DNA from: Sulfitobacter sp. 20_GPM-1509m
GTDB lineage: Bacteria; Pseudomonadota; Alphaproteobacteria; Rhodobacterales; Rhodobacteraceae
Assembly: GCF_000620505.1 (NCBI RefSeq)
Contig: NZ_JIBC01000005.1
Coordinates: forward strand, 186,001-250,000
Direction of reading: 5' to 3'
Length of the DNA stretch: 64,000 bases
Part shown: piece after piece, positions 17,767 to 26,494 of the stretch
Layout: each line of letters opens with the position of its first letter
How positions within the stretch are numbered: the stretch's first letter is position 1
Made by a program: the position numbers and the translations under genes
Notes under the pieces: generated by a model
What the model was told of the DNA's origin: nothing
What the model saw: the letters and a program-made list of their open reading frames with translations, nothing else
The model's database searches: none

Positions 17767-17809
17767 TTGTGAACCGGATGCCATAGCGTATATTAGAATC
17801 ATTCTAATA
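17767..17809 (+). promoter_or_regulatory. mbfA promoter with Irr-type (ICE) palindrome
   Basis: A possible sigma-70 promoter (TTGTGA at 17767-17772, 16-bp spacer, TATATT at 17789-17794) precedes mbfA. Over its -10 region lies the perfect 19-bp palindrome TATTAGAATCATTCTAATA (17791-17809), centred on C17800 and 21 bp before the ATG. It fits the iron-control element bound by Irr (TTAGAAN3TTCTAA) in alphaproteobacteria, and Irr is known to repress mbfA under iron shortage in Agrobacterium and Bradyrhizobium. The divergent TetR protein is the alternative ligand. Confidence 0.7.
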
Positions 17810-17829
17810 AAGATGCAGAAAGACCACCC

Positions 17830-18804
17830 ATGCGCTTCAACCTTGCCCGCAAACGGTTTCGCGATCTGGACGAACAGGAAATTCTGGCGCTGGCGATTTC
17901 TTCCGAGGAAGATGACGCTCAGATCTATCGCGGTTATGCCGAGAGCCTGCGCGCCGATTATCCCGCAAGTGCGGCCGTATTCGATGGCATGGCCGCCGAG
18001 GAAGACACCCACCGCCAGCGCCTGATCGACCTGCACAGCGCCCGCTTTGGCTCGGTGATCCCGCTGATCCGGCGCGAGCATGTCTCGGGTTTCTATGCCC
18101 GCCGCCCGGTCTGGCTGACACATAACCTGGGTCTGGAGCGCATCCGCGCCGAAGCCGCCGCGATGGAGCATGATGCCGAACGGTTCTACCTGGCCGCTGC
18201 CGCGCGCACGCAGGATGCCGACACGCGCAAGCTGTTGGGCGATCTGGCCGCCGCCGAAGCAGGCCACCAGACCGCCGCCGAAGATCTGCACGACCAGCAC
18301 CTGACCGAAGACGCGCGCGCGACCGAAGATGCCGTCGAGCGCCGCCAGTTCATCCTGACATGGGTGCAACCGGGGCTTGCGGGATTGATGGACGGGTCGG
18401 TGTCGACGCTGGCGCCGATCTTTGCCACCGCCTTTGCCACGCACAACACATGGACCACATTCCTGGTGGGCCTTGCCGCATCCATCGGTGCGGGCATCTC
18501 GATGGGCTTTACCGAGGCGGCATCGGACGATGGTGCGCTGTCGGGGCGCGGCTCGCCGATCAAACGCGGGATTGCTGCCGGGGTGATGACCACGCTGGGC
18601 GGGCTGGGCCACGCGCTGCCCTACCTGATCACCGACTTCTGGACGGCAACGACGGTGGCCTTTGTCGTGGTGTTCATCGAACTTTGGGCCATCGCCTGGA
18701 TTCAGAAAACCTATATGGAAACACCGTTCTGGCGCGCGGCCTTGCAGGTGGTTCTGGGGGGCGCACTCGTCTTTGCAGCCGGGGTTTTGATCGGCAGCGG
18801 ATAG
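17830..18804 (+). CDS. mbfA: Membrane-bound ferritin MbfA (ferritin-like/VIT1 iron exporter)
   Basis: A 324-residue fusion. Residues 10-165 form a ferritin-like (erythrin) four-helix domain with two ExxH motifs (E58-H61, E143-H146) plus further carboxylates (SSEEDD at 25-29, EHD at 113-115) expected to form a di-iron centre. Residues 172-324 form a VIT1-type membrane domain (WVQPGLAGLMDGSVSTLAPIF, then IGAGISMGFTEAASD). MbfA exports excess iron from the cytoplasm and protects against iron and peroxide stress. The length matches known MbfA proteins (about 325). The promoter carries an Irr-type box. Confidence 0.93.
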   Translation: MRFNLARKRFRDLDEQEILALAISSEEDDAQIYRGYAESLRADYPASAAVFDGMAAEEDTHRQRLIDLHSARFGSVIPLIRREHVSGFYARRPVWLTHNLGLERIRAEAAAMEHDAERFYLAAAARTQDADTRKLLGDLAAAEAGHQTAAEDLHDQHLTEDARATEDAVERRQFILTWVQPGLAGLMDGSVSTLAPIFATAFATHNTWTTFLVGLAASIGAGISMGFTEAASDDGALSGRGSPIKRGIAAGVMTTLGGLGHALPYLITDFWTATTVAFVVVFIELWAIAWIQKTYMETPFWRAALQVVLGGALVFAAGVLIGSG

Positions 18805-18838
18805 ACAGGCTGCAAACAGCACGCTATCCCTGTGGCCA

Positions 18839-19768
18839 ATGTTGGCCATCTTCCTCAAGACGTTGCCGTTTTTCGCGCTGATCGGCCTGGGTTACTGGGC
18901 CGGACGCGCGCGTTTTTTCAGTCAGGAGGCGACGGCCTATCTGACCAAATTCGTGTTCTACTTTGCCCTCTCGGCCATGCTGTTCCGGTTCTCCGCCAAC
19001 CTTGGACTTGCCGAGGTCTGGAACGGGCGGCTTGTGGCGGCCTACCTGTGGGGCACGCTCTTTGTCTACGGGATCGCCACGATCGTCGGCTACCTGCGCC
19101 ACCAAAGCACCGAAGTCACCGCCATCGAGGCGCAATGCGCGGTCATCGGCAACACCGGCTTTCTGGGCGTGCCGATGCTGACCCTGCTGCTGGGCGAGGC
19201 GGCCATCGGCCCAGTGGTGCTGGCGCTGGCTGTTGATCTGATCGTGTTTTCATCGCTGATCGTGGTCCTGATCACGGCCGCACGCGAAGGCGAGATCCGT
19301 CTTGGTATTTTCAAGGCCGTCGCCATCGGCCTGCTGAAAAACCCGATGATCGTGGCCATCACGCTGGGCTTTGTCTGGTCCGCGCTGCATATCCCGATCC
19401 CTGCGCCCATGAACGAATTCCTCAGCATTCTGGGCGGTGCCGCCACACCCTGCGCGCTGTTCGCCATTGGCGCGTCGCTGGCCAGCAAATCCGCCGAGCG
19501 GCTGTCGGTCGCGGGCTGGCTGAGCTTTTGCAAGCTGGTGCTGCACCCGGCCTTTGTCGCCTTTGGTGCGATCTTCCTGTTCTCGGTCGATACCTTCTCG
19601 GCCACGGTCATCATCTCGGCCGCAGCCCTGCCGGTGGCGGGCAACATCTTTATGCTGGCCCAGCACTACGGCGTCGCCCCCCAGCGGGTGTCGGCGGCGA
19701 TTCTCGTCTCGACCGCTATCAGCATTGTCACCGTATCGCTGATCATCGGCTGGCTGACGGCAGCCTGA
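18839..19768 (+). CDS. AEC family auxin-efflux-type transporter
   Basis: A 309-residue inner-membrane protein with about ten hydrophobic segments in two repeats of five, the typical layout of the AEC (PF03547) family. Members in bacteria transport malonate, malate and related anions or are uncharacterised. The substrate cannot be told from sequence. GNTGFLGVPML near residue 100 and GAAATPCALFAIGASL near 200 are the two conserved crossover segments. The ATG has only a poor ribosome site; the gene starts 34 bp after mbfA and may be read through from it. Confidence 0.85.
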   Translation: MLAIFLKTLPFFALIGLGYWAGRARFFSQEATAYLTKFVFYFALSAMLFRFSANLGLAEVWNGRLVAAYLWGTLFVYGIATIVGYLRHQSTEVTAIEAQCAVIGNTGFLGVPMLTLLLGEAAIGPVVLALAVDLIVFSSLIVVLITAAREGEIRLGIFKAVAIGLLKNPMIVAITLGFVWSALHIPIPAPMNEFLSILGGAATPCALFAIGASLASKSAERLSVAGWLSFCKLVLHPAFVAFGAIFLFSVDTFSATVIISAAALPVAGNIFMLAQHYGVAPQRVSAAILVSTAISIVTVSLIIGWLTAA

Positions 19769-19867
19769 CGCTTCTTTTGGCCGGAAATATCCCCGCCGGA
19801 GGCACCCGTCCTTGCCGCCCGCGCCGCCACCCGATAGCCATGCGCTAACCTTCAAAGGAGCACCGAT

Positions 19868-20701
19868 ATGAAAACCGTTTCCGAAAACACCTGTTTTGGC
19901 GGCACCCAGGGTGTCTATTCCCACGCCTCCGACGCCTGCGGCTGCGACATGACCTTTGGTCTGTTCCTGCCGCTCGAGGCACGCGACGGTCCGGTGCCGG
20001 TGCTGTGGTATCTTTCGGGTCTGACCTGCACCCACGAAAACGCCATGACCAAGGCGGGCGCTCAGGCCTGGGCTGCCGAACATGGCATCGCGCTGGTTTT
20101 CCCCGACACTTCACCGCGCGGCGAGGACGTGGCCGACGACGATGCCTATGATATGGGCAAAGGTGCCGGTTTCTATGTCGATGCGACGCAAGACCCCTGG
20201 AAACCGAATTTCAACATGTGGACCTATATTGCAGAGGAACTGCCCAATCTGATCGGGGAGAATTTTGCAGTGGACATGACCCGGCAGGCGATCACCGGCC
20301 ATTCGATGGGTGGACACGGCGCACTGACGCTGGCGATGGGCCTGCCTGGGCGCTACCGGTCGGTGTCGGCCTTTGCGCCGATCTGCAATCCTGCCGGCAG
20401 CGATTGGGGCCGCAAGCAGCTTCAAGGGTATCTGGGGGATGACGAATCCACATGGGCGCGTCATGACGCCAGCCTGATGATGACTGAAAAAGGCTTTGAC
20501 GGCCCGGTTCTGGTCGACACCGGCACCGCTGACCAGTTCATCGACCTGCTGAAACCCGAAGCTTTGGCCAACGCGGTCACAAAGCGTCGCCAACAGGCCA
20601 CGTTGCGGCTGCAACCTGGCTATGATCACAGCTACTTTTTCGTCTCGACCTTCATGGAGGATCACGTGGCCTTCCACGCAGAGGCGCTTTACGCAGATTA
20701 A
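19868..20701 (+). CDS. fghA: S-formylglutathione hydrolase
   Basis: A 277-residue alpha/beta hydrolase that hydrolyses S-formylglutathione to formate and glutathione, the last step of glutathione-dependent formaldehyde oxidation. Motifs: LSGLTCTHENAMTKAG at 49-64, nucleophile Ser146 in GHSMGGHGAL, and the histidine of GYDHSYFFV near the C-terminus. AAAGGAGCACCGATATG gives a good ribosome site. The formaldehyde dehydrogenase partner (adhI/frmA type) is not in the window. It heads the run of co-directional genes to 25085. Confidence 0.95.
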   Translation: MKTVSENTCFGGTQGVYSHASDACGCDMTFGLFLPLEARDGPVPVLWYLSGLTCTHENAMTKAGAQAWAAEHGIALVFPDTSPRGEDVADDDAYDMGKGAGFYVDATQDPWKPNFNMWTYIAEELPNLIGENFAVDMTRQAITGHSMGGHGALTLAMGLPGRYRSVSAFAPICNPAGSDWGRKQLQGYLGDDESTWARHDASLMMTEKGFDGPVLVDTGTADQFIDLLKPEALANAVTKRRQQATLRLQPGYDHSYFFVSTFMEDHVAFHAEALYAD

Positions 20702-20709
20702 GGACGTCC

Positions 20710-22134
20710 ATGTCGCACTATGATCTTGTCATTATCGGGTCCGGCCCCGCGGGCCGGTCCGCCGCCATTCAGGCGGGCAAGCTGAAACGCCGTGTGCTGG
20801 TCATCGACCGGCGCGACCGTCTGGGCGGAGTGTCGGTGCACACCGGCACGATCCCGTCCAAGACCCTGCGCGAAACCGTGCTGAACCTCAGCGGCTGGCG
20901 CGAGCGCAGCTTTTACGGGCGGTCCTATCGCGCACGACAGGACATCGGGGCCGAAGACCTGCGCGCCCGGTTGCACATGACACTGGATTACGAGGTGGAC
21001 GTGCTGGAACACCAGTTCGCACGCAACCATGTCGATACCCTGCATGGTGCGGCCCGTTTCCTTGACCCGCATACCATCGAGGTGGACACCGAAGCCGGGG
21101 AAAAGACCCAGATCACCGCCGACAAGTTCCTGATTTCCACGGGCACCCGCACCTACCGGCCTGACAATGTGCCGTTCAACGGGCGCACGGTGGTGGACAG
21201 CGACGACTTTCTCGACATGCAGGAAATTCCGCGCAGCCTGATTGTCATCGGCGCGGGTGTGATCGGCGTGGAATATGCCACCATGTTCGCCGCGCTGGAC
21301 GTGCGCGTCACCCTGATCGAGCCACGCGACAGCTTCCTGGACTTCATCGACACCGCCACCATTCAGGAATTCATGCATGAAATCCGCGAAAACGGCGTTG
21401 ATCTGCGGTTGGGCGCTGCAGTGGACAAGATCGAGGACGCAGGCCCCCATATCGAGGTCAGCCTGTCCAATGGCCGCCATGTGCGCGGCGAGATGCTCTT
21501 GTTCGCCGCCGGCCGCATGGGGGCCACCGACCAGCTGAACACGGCGGCCGCCGGGCTTGAGACCGACCATCGCGGACGGCTGAGTGTGGACCGCAAGACC
21601 TACCAGACAAATGTGCCGCATATTTATGCAGCCGGTGACGTGATCGGCCACCCTTCGCTGGCCTCGACCTCGTTGCAACAAGGGCGCGTTGCAGCCTGTC
21701 ACGCGCTGGACACCCCGACGCTGGAAGAAAGCCCGTGGTTTCCCTATGGCATCTATTCCGTTCCCGAAATCAGCACCTGCGGCATGTCCGAGGAAGAGAT
21801 GCAGGAACGCGGCATCGCCTATGAGGTCGGCATCGCGCGCATGCGTGAAACCTCGCGCGGGCACATCATGGGGCTGGAACATGGCATGCTGAAAATGCTG
21901 GTCAGCCTGAAAACCCGCCGCGTGCTGGGCGTGCAGATTGTCGGCGAAGGGGCAACCGAGCTGATCCACATTGCCCAGGCGGTGCTGAACCTGAAAGGGA
22001 CGGTGGATTATTTCGTGCAGAACACGTTCAATTATCCAACGCTGGCAGAGGCTTACAAGATTGCAGGGCTGGACGCCTTTAACCGCATGCCGATCCCTGA
22101 ACAGTATAAAACACCGCGCAAGGGCACCGAATGA
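20710..22134 (+). CDS. sthA: Soluble pyridine nucleotide transhydrogenase
   Basis: A 474-residue FAD-containing flavoprotein of the dihydrolipoamide-dehydrogenase superfamily. FAD-binding GSGPAG at 10-15, GAGVIG NAD(P) motif near 180, and [15 protein letters not shown] near 310. Both redox cysteines of the LpdA-type CxxxxC are absent: the site reads [10 protein letters not shown] at 42-51. Such loss is a hallmark of SthA, which moves hydride between NADPH and NAD without a disulfide. The overall match extends over the full length, ending [19 protein letters not shown]. Eight bases separate it from fghA, and its stop overlaps the next ATG. Confidence 0.93.
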   Translation: MSHYDLVIIGSGPAGRSAAIQAGKLKRRVLVIDRRDRLGGVSVHTGTIPSKTLRETVLNLSGWRERSFYGRSYRARQDIGAEDLRARLHMTLDYEVDVLEHQFARNHVDTLHGAARFLDPHTIEVDTEAGEKTQITADKFLISTGTRTYRPDNVPFNGRTVVDSDDFLDMQEIPRSLIVIGAGVIGVEYATMFAALDVRVTLIEPRDSFLDFIDTATIQEFMHEIRENGVDLRLGAAVDKIEDAGPHIEVSLSNGRHVRGEMLLFAAGRMGATDQLNTAAAGLETDHRGRLSVDRKTYQTNVPHIYAAGDVIGHPSLASTSLQQGRVAACHALDTPTLEESPWFPYGIYSVPEISTCGMSEEEMQERGIAYEVGIARMRETSRGHIMGLEHGMLKMLVSLKTRRVLGVQIVGEGATELIHIAQAVLNLKGTVDYFVQNTFNYPTLAEAYKIAGLDAFNRMPIPEQYKTPRKGTE

Positions 22135-22580
22135 GCCTGTATATCGACGCCGACGCCTGCCCGGTCAAAGCCGAGGCTGAACGGGTTGCCACGCGCCACC
22201 GGCTGAAAATGTATGTGGTGTCGAACGGCGGGCTGCGTCCGTCGCAGAACCCGCTGGTGGAAACCGTTATCGTGCCCGAGGGGCCGGACGTGGCCGACAT
22301 GTGGATCGCCGACCGCGCAGGCCCCGGCGACGTGGTGGTGACGGGTGATATTCCCCTGGCCGCCAAATGCGTCGAAGCGGGCGCGCAGGTGTTGAAACAC
22401 AACGGCGAGCCGCTGACACAGGCCAACATCGGCAACGTGCTGGCCACCCGCGATCTGATGACCGATCTGCGCAGCGCCGATCCCTTTCGCATGGGCGGCG
22501 GCAAAGGCTTTACAAAGGCCGACCGCTCACGTTTTCTGGACGCACTGGAGCGGGCAATCCGCACCGCAGCAAAGACATAG
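22131..22580 (+). CDS. YaiI/YqxD family (UPF0178, DUF188) protein
   Basis: A 149-residue member of the YaiI/YqxD family, recognised from [19 protein letters not shown] at the N-terminus, [18 protein letters not shown] in the middle, and the LMTDLR...[19 protein letters not shown] tail. The fold is PIN-like (acidic residues D6, D8 at the start), which suggests a nuclease-like site, but no activity has been established that I know of. It overlaps sthA by four bases (ATGA). Confidence 0.92.
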   Translation: MSLYIDADACPVKAEAERVATRHRLKMYVVSNGGLRPSQNPLVETVIVPEGPDVADMWIADRAGPGDVVVTGDIPLAAKCVEAGAQVLKHNGEPLTQANIGNVLATRDLMTDLRSADPFRMGGGKGFTKADRSRFLDALERAIRTAAKT

Positions 22581-22586
22581 AGCGCC

Positions 22587-22619
22587 CCTTTCCCGCAGCG
22601 GAGAGCGGCGCGGGAAAGG
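22587..22619 (+). other. Intercistronic hairpin over the HAD ribosome site
   Basis: CCTTTCCCGC (22587-22596) pairs perfectly with GCGGGAAAGG (22610-22619) around a 13-nt loop. The right arm contains AAAGG, the only ribosome-site-like sequence before the HAD hydrolase ATG at 22628. No T run follows, so it is a leader or processing hairpin rather than a terminator. Confidence 0.5.
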
Positions 22620-22627
22620 CAAGATAT

Positions 22628-23248
22628 ATGACCATCAAAGCCGTCGTATTCGACATCGGAAACGTGTTGATCGAGTGGCAGCCAGAGCGTTTCTTTGACA
22701 GCGTGATCGGCGGTCAACGTCGCCGCGAAATGTTCGCCAACGTGGACCTGCACGGCATGAACGACCGCGTCGATCTGGGCCAGAACTTTACCGACACGGT
22801 TATGGCAACCGCCGATGCCAACCCCGACTGGGCCACGGAAATCCGCATGTGGCACGACCGCTGGATCGACATGGCAGCCCCCGCCATCGACCACTCGGTC
22901 CGGCTGATGAAGGCGCTGCAAGCCAAGGGCACGCCGGTATTCTCGCTGACCAACTTCGGCATTCAGACCTATGACATCGCCGCCGAGGTGTATCCGTTCC
23001 TGCGTGAATTCGACCGCGACTTCATCTCGGGGCACATGGGGGTGATCAAACCCGACCCACAGATTTTCCAGATGCTCGAGGACGAAAGCGGCCTGTCTGG
23101 GGATGCGTTGATCTTTGCCGACGACCGCGACGACAACATCGCCGCTGCTGCAGCGCGGGGGTGGAACACACATCTTTTCAAAAATCCCGAAGGCTGGGCC
23201 GCCCGTCTGGTCGAAGAAGGATTGCTGACAGAGGATGAGGCGAAATGA
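22628..23248 (+). CDS. HAD family (subfamily IA) hydrolase
   Basis: A 206-residue HAD phosphatase-type protein. Motif I is VVFDIGNVLIEW (nucleophile Asp9), motif II is near VFSLTNFG, and motifs III/IV are GVIKPDPQIFQ and IFADDRDDNIAAAAARG. The DxGNVL form of motif I is typical of the YihX-like group (sugar-phosphate phosphatases) as well as haloacid dehalogenase relatives. The substrate is unknown. It lies between YaiI-like and ornithine-cyclodeaminase genes, and its stop overlaps the next start. Confidence 0.88.
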   Translation: MTIKAVVFDIGNVLIEWQPERFFDSVIGGQRRREMFANVDLHGMNDRVDLGQNFTDTVMATADANPDWATEIRMWHDRWIDMAAPAIDHSVRLMKALQAKGTPVFSLTNFGIQTYDIAAEVYPFLREFDRDFISGHMGVIKPDPQIFQMLEDESGLSGDALIFADDRDDNIAAAAARGWNTHLFKNPEGWAARLVEEGLLTEDEAK

Positions 23249-24165
23249 GCACCATTCCCATCATCCCCTTCGCCGAGGGCGAAGCTCTTCTGGACTGGAT
23301 CGGCCTGACCGATGCACTGGCGGCGGGCCACGACCTGCCCCGCGCCGAGATTGGCGACACGTTTCTGTACCGTGATCCTGATACGCTGTTGAACCGCTCG
23401 GCGTGGATTGACGGGCTGGGCATCGCGGTGAAATCGGCGACGATCTTTCCGGGCAATCCGGCCAACAACAAGCCGATGGTGAACGGGGGCGTGACGCTGT
23501 ATTCCGACACCGATGGCACGCTTGAGGCGATTGTGGATTTCCACCTTGTCACAAAGTGGAAGACCGCAGGCGACAGCCTGACCGCTGCCCGCCGTCTGGC
23601 ACGCCCGGACAGCGAAAACATCCTGATCGTGGGGGCGGGCACCGTAGGCCACAGCCTGCACGCGGCCTATTCCGCCGCCTTCCCCGATGCGCGTTTTACC
23701 GTCTGGAACCGCACCCGGGCCAATGCCGACAAGATGGCGCAAGAGATCGAAGGCTTGCAGGTGGCGGACGATCTGGAAACAGCCGTACGGGCCGCCGACA
23801 TCGTAACCAGCGCCACCATGTCCACCGAACCGCTGATCAAGGGCGACTGGTTGCAACCGGGCCAGCACGTCGATCTGATCGGCGCCTACCGCCCCGACAT
23901 GCGCGAGGTTGACGACGCGGCCCTGCAAAAAGCACGGGTCTTTGTCGACAGCTTCGACACCACCATAGGCCATATCGGCGAGATCAACATTCCTCTGGAA
24001 AGCGGCGCCATCACCCGCGATCACCTGCTGGCCGATTACTATGACATCGGCGCGTTCAAACGCATATCAGCGGACGAGATCACCCTGTTCAAGAACGGCG
24101 GCGGCGCACATCTGGACCTGATGACCAGCCGCTACATCCTGGACCGCTGGAAGGCAGACGCGTGA
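23245..24165 (+). CDS. Ornithine cyclodeaminase / mu-crystallin family protein
   Basis: A 306-residue NAD(P)-dependent protein. The N-terminal substrate domain contains the AVKSATIFPGNPANNKP loop, and the Rossmann domain contains ILIVGAGTVGHSL near residue 130. Family members include ornithine cyclodeaminase, alanine dehydrogenase-like enzymes, ketimine reductase and opine enzymes. The sequence alone does not decide which imine or amino acid is used. It is coupled to the HAD gene upstream by ATGA overlap. Confidence 0.88.
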   Translation: MSTIPIIPFAEGEALLDWIGLTDALAAGHDLPRAEIGDTFLYRDPDTLLNRSAWIDGLGIAVKSATIFPGNPANNKPMVNGGVTLYSDTDGTLEAIVDFHLVTKWKTAGDSLTAARRLARPDSENILIVGAGTVGHSLHAAYSAAFPDARFTVWNRTRANADKMAQEIEGLQVADDLETAVRAADIVTSATMSTEPLIKGDWLQPGQHVDLIGAYRPDMREVDDAALQKARVFVDSFDTTIGHIGEINIPLESGAITRDHLLADYYDIGAFKRISADEITLFKNGGGAHLDLMTSRYILDRWKADA

Positions 24166-25085
24166 TGTTCTGGGCAATCGTCGCGCTGGCTGTTGTGATC
24201 GCCATTCCGCTGGTGATTGAATTCACGCGCAAGCCTGTGACAAAGGACACCCGCCGCGATGCTCCGGGCAAGTTTGCCAACCTGTCCCAGGGCGTGGTGC
24301 ATTATGACTGGCTTGGCCCCACGCGCGGGCCGGTTTGTGTGTGCATCCACGGGCTGACCACGCCATCCTATGTCTGGGGCGGGCTGACGCGCGGGCTGGC
24401 GCTGATGGGCTTTCGCATCCTGATCTTCGATCACTACGGGCGCGGCTATTCGGACCGACCCAAGGCCGCGCACGACGACGCGTTCTACCTGACCGAGCTT
24501 GAGGAATTGCTGGAGCATGAAAACGTCGGCGGCGACCTGACCCTGATCGGCTATTCGATGGGCGGTGCCATCGCCACGCTGTTTGCCGCCAACCACCCCG
24601 ACCGCGTGCGCCAGCTGATCCTGCTGGCCCCTGCGGGCATGGGCCTTGTGCACTCGCGGCTGAACCGGTTCATCACGCAGACCCCGTTGATCGGCGACTG
24701 GCTCATGCTGGCCTTTTTCCCGCGCCGGCTGCGCAAGGGGGTCAGGTCCGAGGCTGCCTTCAAGACCCAGGTGGAAAACATCGGCGACTTGCAACAGGCC
24801 GAACTGAACTGGCGCGGGTTCGTGCCTGCGGTTCTGTCCAGCCTGCGCGGCGTATTGGGGCACAACCTGAAAGCCGAACACCAGATCATCCACCGTTCGG
24901 GCATTCCGGTGCTGGCGATCTGGGGGCGCGAGGACACGGTGATTCCGATGTCATCCGTCGGCGTTCTGGCCGAATGGAGCCGCAACGCCCATCAGGAAGT
25001 GATCGACGGCGCGACCCATGCGCTGACCTATACCCACGCGGATCAGATATTGCAGATCATCCGGGACAACCCGCCAAGGCTTTAG
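24165..25085 (+). CDS. Alpha/beta hydrolase, membrane-anchored N-terminus
   Basis: A 306-residue hydrolase. It starts with one hydrophobic helix (MFWAIVALAVVIAIPLVIEFT) that anchors it in the membrane or acts as an uncleaved signal. The hydrolase core shows the oxyanion region IHGLTTPSYVWGGL, nucleophile Ser in IGYSMGGAIATL, and a late Asp/His pair (WGREDTVIP and GATHAL). Substrate unknown. Start choice: the ATG at 24165 overlaps the upstream stop by one base (TGATG); the GTG at 24162, just before it, is the alternative. It ends the 19.9-25.1 kb run. Confidence 0.87.
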   Translation: MFWAIVALAVVIAIPLVIEFTRKPVTKDTRRDAPGKFANLSQGVVHYDWLGPTRGPVCVCIHGLTTPSYVWGGLTRGLALMGFRILIFDHYGRGYSDRPKAAHDDAFYLTELEELLEHENVGGDLTLIGYSMGGAIATLFAANHPDRVRQLILLAPAGMGLVHSRLNRFITQTPLIGDWLMLAFFPRRLRKGVRSEAAFKTQVENIGDLQQAELNWRGFVPAVLSSLRGVLGHNLKAEHQIIHRSGIPVLAIWGREDTVIPMSSVGVLAEWSRNAHQEVIDGATHALTYTHADQILQIIRDNPPRL

Positions 25086-25095
25086 GCTCCTGACC

Positions 25096-26346
25096 CTAGG
25101 CCGCTTTCGCCATCAGCCCGCTGCCCAAGGTCCGCTCGCGGATCGGCAGGTGGACGATGGCGCTGAACGCACCGACGCCGACACCAATCCACCAGACCAT
25201 CGTATAGTTCCCGGTGATGTCGTACATGCGCCCGCCCAGCCAGACACCCAGAAAGCTGCCCAACTGGTGGCTGAAGAACACGATGCCATACAGCGTGCCC
25301 ATATACCGCAGCCCGTAAATATGCGCGACCAGCCCAGAGGTCAGCGGCACCGTGGCCAGCCACAGTGCGCCCATCCCGACCGAAAACAGGATCACAGACA
25401 ACGGCGTGATCGGCATCAGGATGAACAGCCCCGCGATCACGGTGCGCCCGACGTAAATCCCCGCCAACAGGTATTTCTTGGAAAACCGCTTGCCCGCCCA
25501 ACCGGCGGTCAGTGTGCCCGCGATATTGGCCAGCCCGATCAGCGAAATCGCCACCGCCCCCAGCGCCGAGGTGCTGGTGATGCCGATGTTGTGCAGCAAG
25601 CCACCCGGCAGGATCGGGCCGCACAGCTCGGTCACAAAGGCCGGAAAATGCGCCGTGATGAAACCCAGCTGATAGCCACAGCTGAAGAACCCCAGGAAAA
25701 TCAGCGTAAAGGACGGATCGCGAAAGGCCTTGATCAGGATCTGGCCCATGCTTTCCTCAAGCTCGGCCTTGGTCGCCGTCACCGGCGCACGCATCAGCGG
25801 CAGCGTCAGCAGCATCGCCATGATCGCGGCGGCAAAGGTCATGAACACCATCTGCCAGCTCATCATCGTCAGCAGCCATTCGGCCACCGGCGCGCCAAAA
25901 ACCTGACCCGCGCTGCCCGCCGCCGTGGCAATCGCCAGCGACATCGACCGATTTTCGTCGCTCGCCGCACGGCCCACAACCGCCAGGATCACGCCAAAGC
26001 CGGTGCCTGCGATGCCAAAGCCCACCAGCCACGCATAGGCCTGATGTTCCAGCGGGGTGGTCGACCCGGCGGACAGCACCAGCCCGATGGCATAAAGAAC
26101 CGCGCCGATCACGATGGCTTTGCGGTCGCCGATCTTTTCCGCGATGGCCCCGAAAATCGGCTGGCCTACGCCCCACGCAAGGTTCTGGATCGCGATGGCA
26201 AGCGAGAATTCCGTCCTCAGCCAGCCGAATTCGGCGGCAATCGGGATCTGGAACACGCCAAAGGACGCCCGCACGGCAAAGCTGACCATGATGATAAAAC
26301 AACCAACCAAAAGGACAGGGGTGAAAAGTGTAGTACGGGGGGGCAT
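25096..26346 (-). CDS. MFS transporter, oxalate/formate-antiporter-like
   Basis: A 416-residue carrier with 12 predicted membrane helices. Recognisable elements are FGVFQIPIAAEFGWLRTEFSLA in the first half, ATAAGSAGQVFGAPVAEWL (TM5), and FFSHQLGSFLGVWLGGRMYD in TM11. The pattern is of the monocarboxylate/oxalate:formate (MFS_1) group often found near organic-acid pathways. The substrate is not determined. It is convergent with the hydrolase operon (10 bp between stops) and divergent from zapE, 148 bp away. Confidence 0.87.
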   Translation of the reverse strand: MPPRTTLFTPVLLVGCFIIMVSFAVRASFGVFQIPIAAEFGWLRTEFSLAIAIQNLAWGVGQPIFGAIAEKIGDRKAIVIGAVLYAIGLVLSAGSTTPLEHQAYAWLVGFGIAGTGFGVILAVVGRAASDENRSMSLAIATAAGSAGQVFGAPVAEWLLTMMSWQMVFMTFAAAIMAMLLTLPLMRAPVTATKAELEESMGQILIKAFRDPSFTLIFLGFFSCGYQLGFITAHFPAFVTELCGPILPGGLLHNIGITSTSALGAVAISLIGLANIAGTLTAGWAGKRFSKKYLLAGIYVGRTVIAGLFILMPITPLSVILFSVGMGALWLATVPLTSGLVAHIYGLRYMGTLYGIVFFSHQLGSFLGVWLGGRMYDITGNYTMVWWIGVGVGAFSAIVHLPIRERTLGSGLMAKAA

Positions 26347-26494
26347 CGTGCAAGCTCCGGCATTGGAATGCGGAAACTCTTAGAGAAATGCGAGCGGCGG
26401 TCAAATCAGCATTTCAATCCGTCACGTCACGAAATTTGATGAGAACCTCGCACCCCCTGCTTTTCAACGCGTGGGCGCTCGGCTAAGGCAGGGC

